Shown here: positions 6,125 to 8,387 of the stretch, piece after piece
Position numbering within the stretch: position 1 is the first letter of the stretch
Layout of the letters: each line of letters opens with the position of its first letter
Source: Oscillibacter sp. UBA6647
GTDB lineage: Bacteria; Bacillota; Clostridia; Oscillospirales; Oscillospiraceae
Assembly: GCA_002455655.1 (NCBI GenBank)
Contig: DKLF01000153.1
Coordinates: 1 to 8,387 of the forward strand
Direction of reading: 5' to 3'
Length of the DNA: 8,387 bases
The notes under the pieces: model-generated
What the model was told of the DNA's origin: nothing
The model's input: only the letters and a program-made list of their open reading frames with translations
The model's database searches: none
Made by a program: the position numbers and the translations under genes

Positions 6125-6404
6125 ATAAAGCACCGGCGGCGCGGCGGGGCTGACCCTTCCGTGTTCTCCGGAGCGGAGCTTGCCCGCGTCCGCCCCGCTG
6201 TCCGCCTTTTCACGGGAACCCCTGACCGCGGTCCCCGGAAACCGAAAAGCAGTTGGCTTTTCGGGGCCTCGCCCAGCCCTGAACCAGTATATGCCCCGCC
6301 GGGGGAAAGCGTCCGCCCGCTTCTCAGCCGAAGCAGCGAAAATCAGAAGAACGGAGCGGAGCCTTCTCCGTCCCGCCTTATGCTATTACGTACATTCCCT
6401 CTGC
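6125..6404. other. GC-rich non-coding stretch with short repeats and one strong hairpin
   Basis: I see no gene here. Reading frames that cross it on the plus strand are Pro/Arg/Ser-rich, without domains, and overlap the opposite-strand genes. It holds the 10-mer GGAGCGGAGC twice (6170-6179, 6353-6362) and a 13/14-mer GCGTCCGCCC(C)GCT twice (6186-6199, 6309-6321). It also holds a perfect 9-bp inverted repeat CCGAAAAGC/GCTTTTCGG (6242-6264, 5-nt loop). The hairpin is not followed by a T-run, so I do not call it a terminator. Confidence 0.55.
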
Positions 6405-6578
6405 TCACTGTCGCCGGGCCGTCTCATAGTCTCCGCCCCGGCGATAAAAGGGGCAGCGTCCCGCATCTGCCCGGAGAAACCGCTCCATCTCGTCCTCATC
6501 CAAATCCATGCTGCAAAAGTCGGCGTCTGTCTCCTCATCATAGTTCAGATGGACGCATTCCTCGCATTTTCCGGTCAT
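6405..6578 (-). CDS. DUF6472-type small four-cysteine protein
   Basis: This 57-residue acidic protein matches my recollection of the DUF6472 family, small proteins common in Clostridia with no known function. Cys5 and Cys8 (CEEC), Cys22 and Cys42 (RCPFYR) could form a zinc or other metal site. The middle is DLDEDEMERFL and the end GGDYETARRQ. The frame extends upstream to 6671, but those extra residues do not look like the family. The ATG at 6576-6578 has GGAG at 6586-6589 with a 7-nt spacer, so I use it. It lies 96 nt after the DUF3343 stop in the same direction and may be the last gene of the selenium operon, or be transcribed separately. Confidence 0.8.
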   Translation of the reverse strand: MTGKCEECVHLNYDEETDADFCSMDLDEDEMERFLRADAGRCPFYRRGGDYETARRQ

Positions 6579-6674
6579 ATCCAAGCTCCATTCTTTCGCC
6601 GCGCCCAAAGGCCATCTTTTCTCTCTGTCCGCCCGACTGTCAAATTGGTCGAACCTCAGGTACCAAAGCACCGC

Positions 6675-6911
6675 CTATCGGGGCGAGACCATGTCGTAAA
6701 TCCCATCAATATGTATTATGCGCCGAATCACCAGCTCTTCCAGCGCTTCCCGGCTGTCGGCCGGGGCCATCCAGCACATGCCGCACCCAGCCGTGACGCT
6801 GCGTGGCACTGGAATCAGTCGTCCCGGCAAGCCATCTTCCCGGCAGGCTTTTTCCATGGCCATGGCCCCCACGGTGGTGGGGAATGTGACAATGCACACT
6901 GTTTCGGCCAT
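6675..6911 (-). CDS. DUF3343 protein, putative Se/S carrier
   Basis: This is a 78-residue protein of the DUF3343 type, annotated elsewhere as a putative selenium/sulfur carrier because it recurs beside YedF, SelD and a class V aminotransferase. The sequence begins AETVCIVTFPTTVGAMAMEK and contains the paired cysteines CGMC (43-46), plus Cys6 and Cys23. Those cysteines are candidates for carrying a persulfide or selenide, which is inference. The ATG at 6909-6911 overlaps the previous stop as TGATG; a GTG one codon earlier (6912-6914) is an alternative. GGAAGAG about 5 nt upstream is the likely ribosome site. The overlap implies co-translation with the desulfurase-like enzyme. Confidence 0.82.
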   Translation of the reverse strand: MAETVCIVTFPTTVGAMAMEKACREDGLPGRLIPVPRSVTAGCGMCWMAPADSREALEELVIRRIIHIDGIYDMVSPR

Positions 6912-8050
6912 CACAGCTCTTCCGCCAGCGTCCGCACGGCGGCAGATGCCTGATCCGCCTCCGAAACGGTATTGAAGTACCCGAAGGAAAAACGTACCGC
7001 ACCCTGCTCCTCCGTCCCCAGTGCCCGGTGGAACCGGGGTGCGCAGTGTGCGCCGGGCCGGGTGGCAATTTGGAAGCGCTGCTCCAGCTCGTCCGCCACC
7101 ATGGCACTGTCCCGTTCCCCCAGATTCAGCGCAACAATAGGCGCACGGATCTCCGTCCAGAAGTCGCCGTAGACCCGCACGCCGCGAAGCTCCGCAATCC
7201 GCTCGTAAAACCGGCGGGCAAGGCCAAGATCGTGGGCGCGGACCTTCTCAATGCCTGTTTCATTCAGCCAATCCAGCGCCGCACCCAGCCCCGCGATGCC
7301 GTGACCGTTCAGCGTCCCCGCCTCCATGCGTGTGGGGTACTCCGAAGGCTGGGTTTCGGAAAAGCTCTGCACTCCCGTGCCGCCCACCTTGAAGGGTCGG
7401 ATTTCCACGCCCGTTCCCACGCACAGACCGCCGGTCCCCTGCGGCCCATATAGTCCCTTGTGTCCGGTGAAGCACACCGCAGCAATGCCCCGGGCTTCTA
7501 TATCAATCGGAAAAAGGCCCGCCGTCTGGGATACGTCCAGCACAAGCAGCAGCCCATGGGCGCGGCAAAACGCACTTACCCTGTCGAGGTCCAGCACATC
7601 GCCGGTAAGGTTGGAGGCATGGGTGCAGACCACCCCGCGGGTATTGGGCCTAAGCAGCTTTTCAAAATCGGCATAATTGATCTGGCCCCCGCCGTCGGCG
7701 GGAACAAAGTCCACCTCTCCCCCCTGCGCCCGCAGGCGGTAAAGAGGCCGAAGAACGGAGTTGTGCTCCCAGTCCGTGGAAATCACATGGTCACCGGGAC
7801 CGAACAGCCCCCCAATTGCCGCGTTCAGCGCCTCGGTGGAATTTGGGGCAAAGCACACCCGTTCGGGCCCCGCGCAGCCAAACAGGGCCGCCAGCTTCTC
7901 CCGCGCGTCATAGATTGTCCGGGCGGCGGTCAGTGCCTCGCCATGGGCGCCCCGTCCGCTGTTGCCAAACCCCTCCAGCGCCGCCAGAACCGCCTGTCCC
8001 ACCGCCGGGGGCTTGGGCCGGGTGGTAGCCGCGTTGTCCAGATAAATCAC
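6911..8050 (-). CDS. Class V aminotransferase fold: cysteine desulfurase / selenocysteine lyase-like (TIGR01977 type)
   Basis: This is a 379-residue PLP enzyme of the SufS/CsdB group. It begins VIYLDNAATT, carries His96 in DWEHNSV, Asp172 and Gln175 in LDVSQTAG (cofactor contacts) and Lys198 in FTGHKGLYGP (the Schiff-base lysine). Near the end, RPGAHCAP holds Cys336, the position of the catalytic cysteine in SufS-type enzymes. It should therefore release sulfur from Cys or selenium from selenocysteine. The frame is open up to 8155, but the first 35 residues are not family-like and overlap YedF. The GTG at 8048-8050 begins exactly at the conserved sequence and overlaps the YedF stop as GTGA, so I start there. 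Neighbours YedF and DUF3343 point to the selenium-linked subgroup. Substrate preference cannot be read from sequence. Confidence 0.88.
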   Translation of the reverse strand: MIYLDNAATTRPKPPAVGQAVLAALEGFGNSGRGAHGEALTAARTIYDAREKLAALFGCAGPERVCFAPNSTEALNAAIGGLFGPGDHVISTDWEHNSVLRPLYRLRAQGGEVDFVPADGGGQINYADFEKLLRPNTRGVVCTHASNLTGDVLDLDRVSAFCRAHGLLLVLDVSQTAGLFPIDIEARGIAAVCFTGHKGLYGPQGTGGLCVGTGVEIRPFKVGGTGVQSFSETQPSEYPTRMEAGTLNGHGIAGLGAALDWLNETGIEKVRAHDLGLARRFYERIAELRGVRVYGDFWTEIRAPIVALNLGERDSAMVADELEQRFQIATRPGAHCAPRFHRALGTEEQGAVRFSFGYFNTVSEADQASAAVRTLAEEL

Positions 8051-8387
8051 GGCTTGACCACTTTTCCGGCCTGTGCCAGCGTCTCCACAATCTCGTACAT
8101 ATTTGTGACGCTGCCCACCTCCAGCTTGTCGGTCAGTCCGTAGAAATTCAGGCAAGTGCCGCAGGTGCGGATGTCCACACCCTTGTCCGCCAGCGCATTG
8201 ATGTCCTCCAGTGAGGCAGAGCCCTGACAGGTCAGATGTGCGCCGCCGTTATAGAACAGAACGGTTTTGGGAAGACTGGGAAGCTGGCTCACCGCAAATA
8301 AAAAGCCCTTCATCAGCGTCTTCCCAAGTTCTTCACTGCCCCGACCCATCACGTCCGTATCCACCGCCACCACAAAGCTGCCCGAAG
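8047..8387 (-). CDS. yedF: YedF, sulfurtransferase-like selenium metabolism protein (partial, C-terminal part)
   Basis: The visible 112 residues form the DsrE-like C-terminal domain of the selenium-associated YedF family (TIGR03527 type). They carry VVAVDTDVMGRGSEELGKTLM, LPKTVLFYNGGAHLTCQGS, the cysteine pair CGTC in DIRTCGTCLNFYGL, and the ending VTNMYEIVETLAQAGKVVKP. The frame is still open at the window edge and continues as SGSF upstream of the first valine. The N-terminal TusA/SirA-like domain expected in this family therefore lies outside, and the GTG at 8371-8373 is not a true start. YedF is thought to handle a reactive sulfur or selenium group, but its chemistry is unproven. It is the most upstream gene of the operon visible here; SelD is often its next neighbour. 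Confidence 0.9.
   Translation of the reverse strand, partial: SGSFVVAVDTDVMGRGSEELGKTLMKGFLFAVSQLPSLPKTVLFYNGGAHLTCQGSASLEDINALADKGVDIRTCGTCLNFYGLTDKLEVGSVTNMYEIVETLAQAGKVVKP

Noticed and set aside
6620..6645. TTTGACA upstream of DUF6472 as an internal promoter
   Set aside because: No acceptable -10 element at 16-18 nt spacing (only A/G-rich words), so I did not list it.
6038..6953. Two long overlapping plus-strand frames (6038-6796 and 6180-6953)
   Set aside because: Low-complexity Pro/Ser/Arg composition, and both run antisense through DUF6472 and DUF3343, which are recognisable families.
7460..8143. 227-codon plus-strand frame over the class V enzyme
   Set aside because: Antisense shadow of a gene with intact PLP lysine and catalytic cysteine motifs.

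Overview
The window looks like chromosomal DNA from a GC-rich, low-branching Clostridia genome, probably a gut member of the Oscillospiraceae. That assignment is an inference. It rests on a ComEA-like helix-hairpin-helix protein, a GerMN-domain (spore germination type) lipoprotein, an S11 D-Ala-D-Ala carboxypeptidase, DUF6472 and DUF3343 proteins, and an OmpR-type two-component system. No 16S rRNA or other decisive marker is present.

Layout. (1) Positions 1-3689, minus strand: a tight operon reading right to left. It runs ComEA-like protein, response regulator, sensor histidine kinase, then GerMN lipoprotein, and closes with a terminator at 218-262. Past the terminator, a further short minus-strand reading frame runs off the left edge. 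(2) Positions 3690-4035: a 346-base intergenic region that is not empty. It has a good plus-strand promoter, then about 185 nt that fold into several compact helices (a candidate noncoding RNA or long structured leader), then an array of short palindromes. (3) Positions 4036-5400, plus strand: a DacF/PBP5-type carboxypeptidase with signal peptide, complete active site and C-terminal membrane anchor. (4) A bidirectional terminator at 5405-5446 separates it from a convergent nitroreductase-family flavoprotein (5449-5961, minus). (5) Positions 5962-6404: the nitroreductase promoter, a terminator-like hairpin, and GC-rich non-coding DNA with short repeats. (6) Positions 6405-8387, minus strand: the end of a selenium/sulfur-handling operon. 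It contains the C-terminal part of YedF (cut by the window edge), a SufS/CsdB-like cysteine desulfurase or selenocysteine lyase, a DUF3343 putative Se/S carrier and a four-cysteine DUF6472 protein.

How the genes fit together. In the left operon the regulator, kinase and lipoprotein are translationally coupled by overlaps. Their order resembles actinobacterial MtrA-MtrB-LpqB, where a GerMN-containing lipoprotein works with the kinase, so a similar envelope-sensing module is plausible here. The right operon matches the gene set known to accompany orphan SelD and selenium-dependent molybdenum hydroxylases. SelD itself would be expected upstream, outside the window. The least explained part of the window is the structured intergenic region in front of the carboxypeptidase gene.
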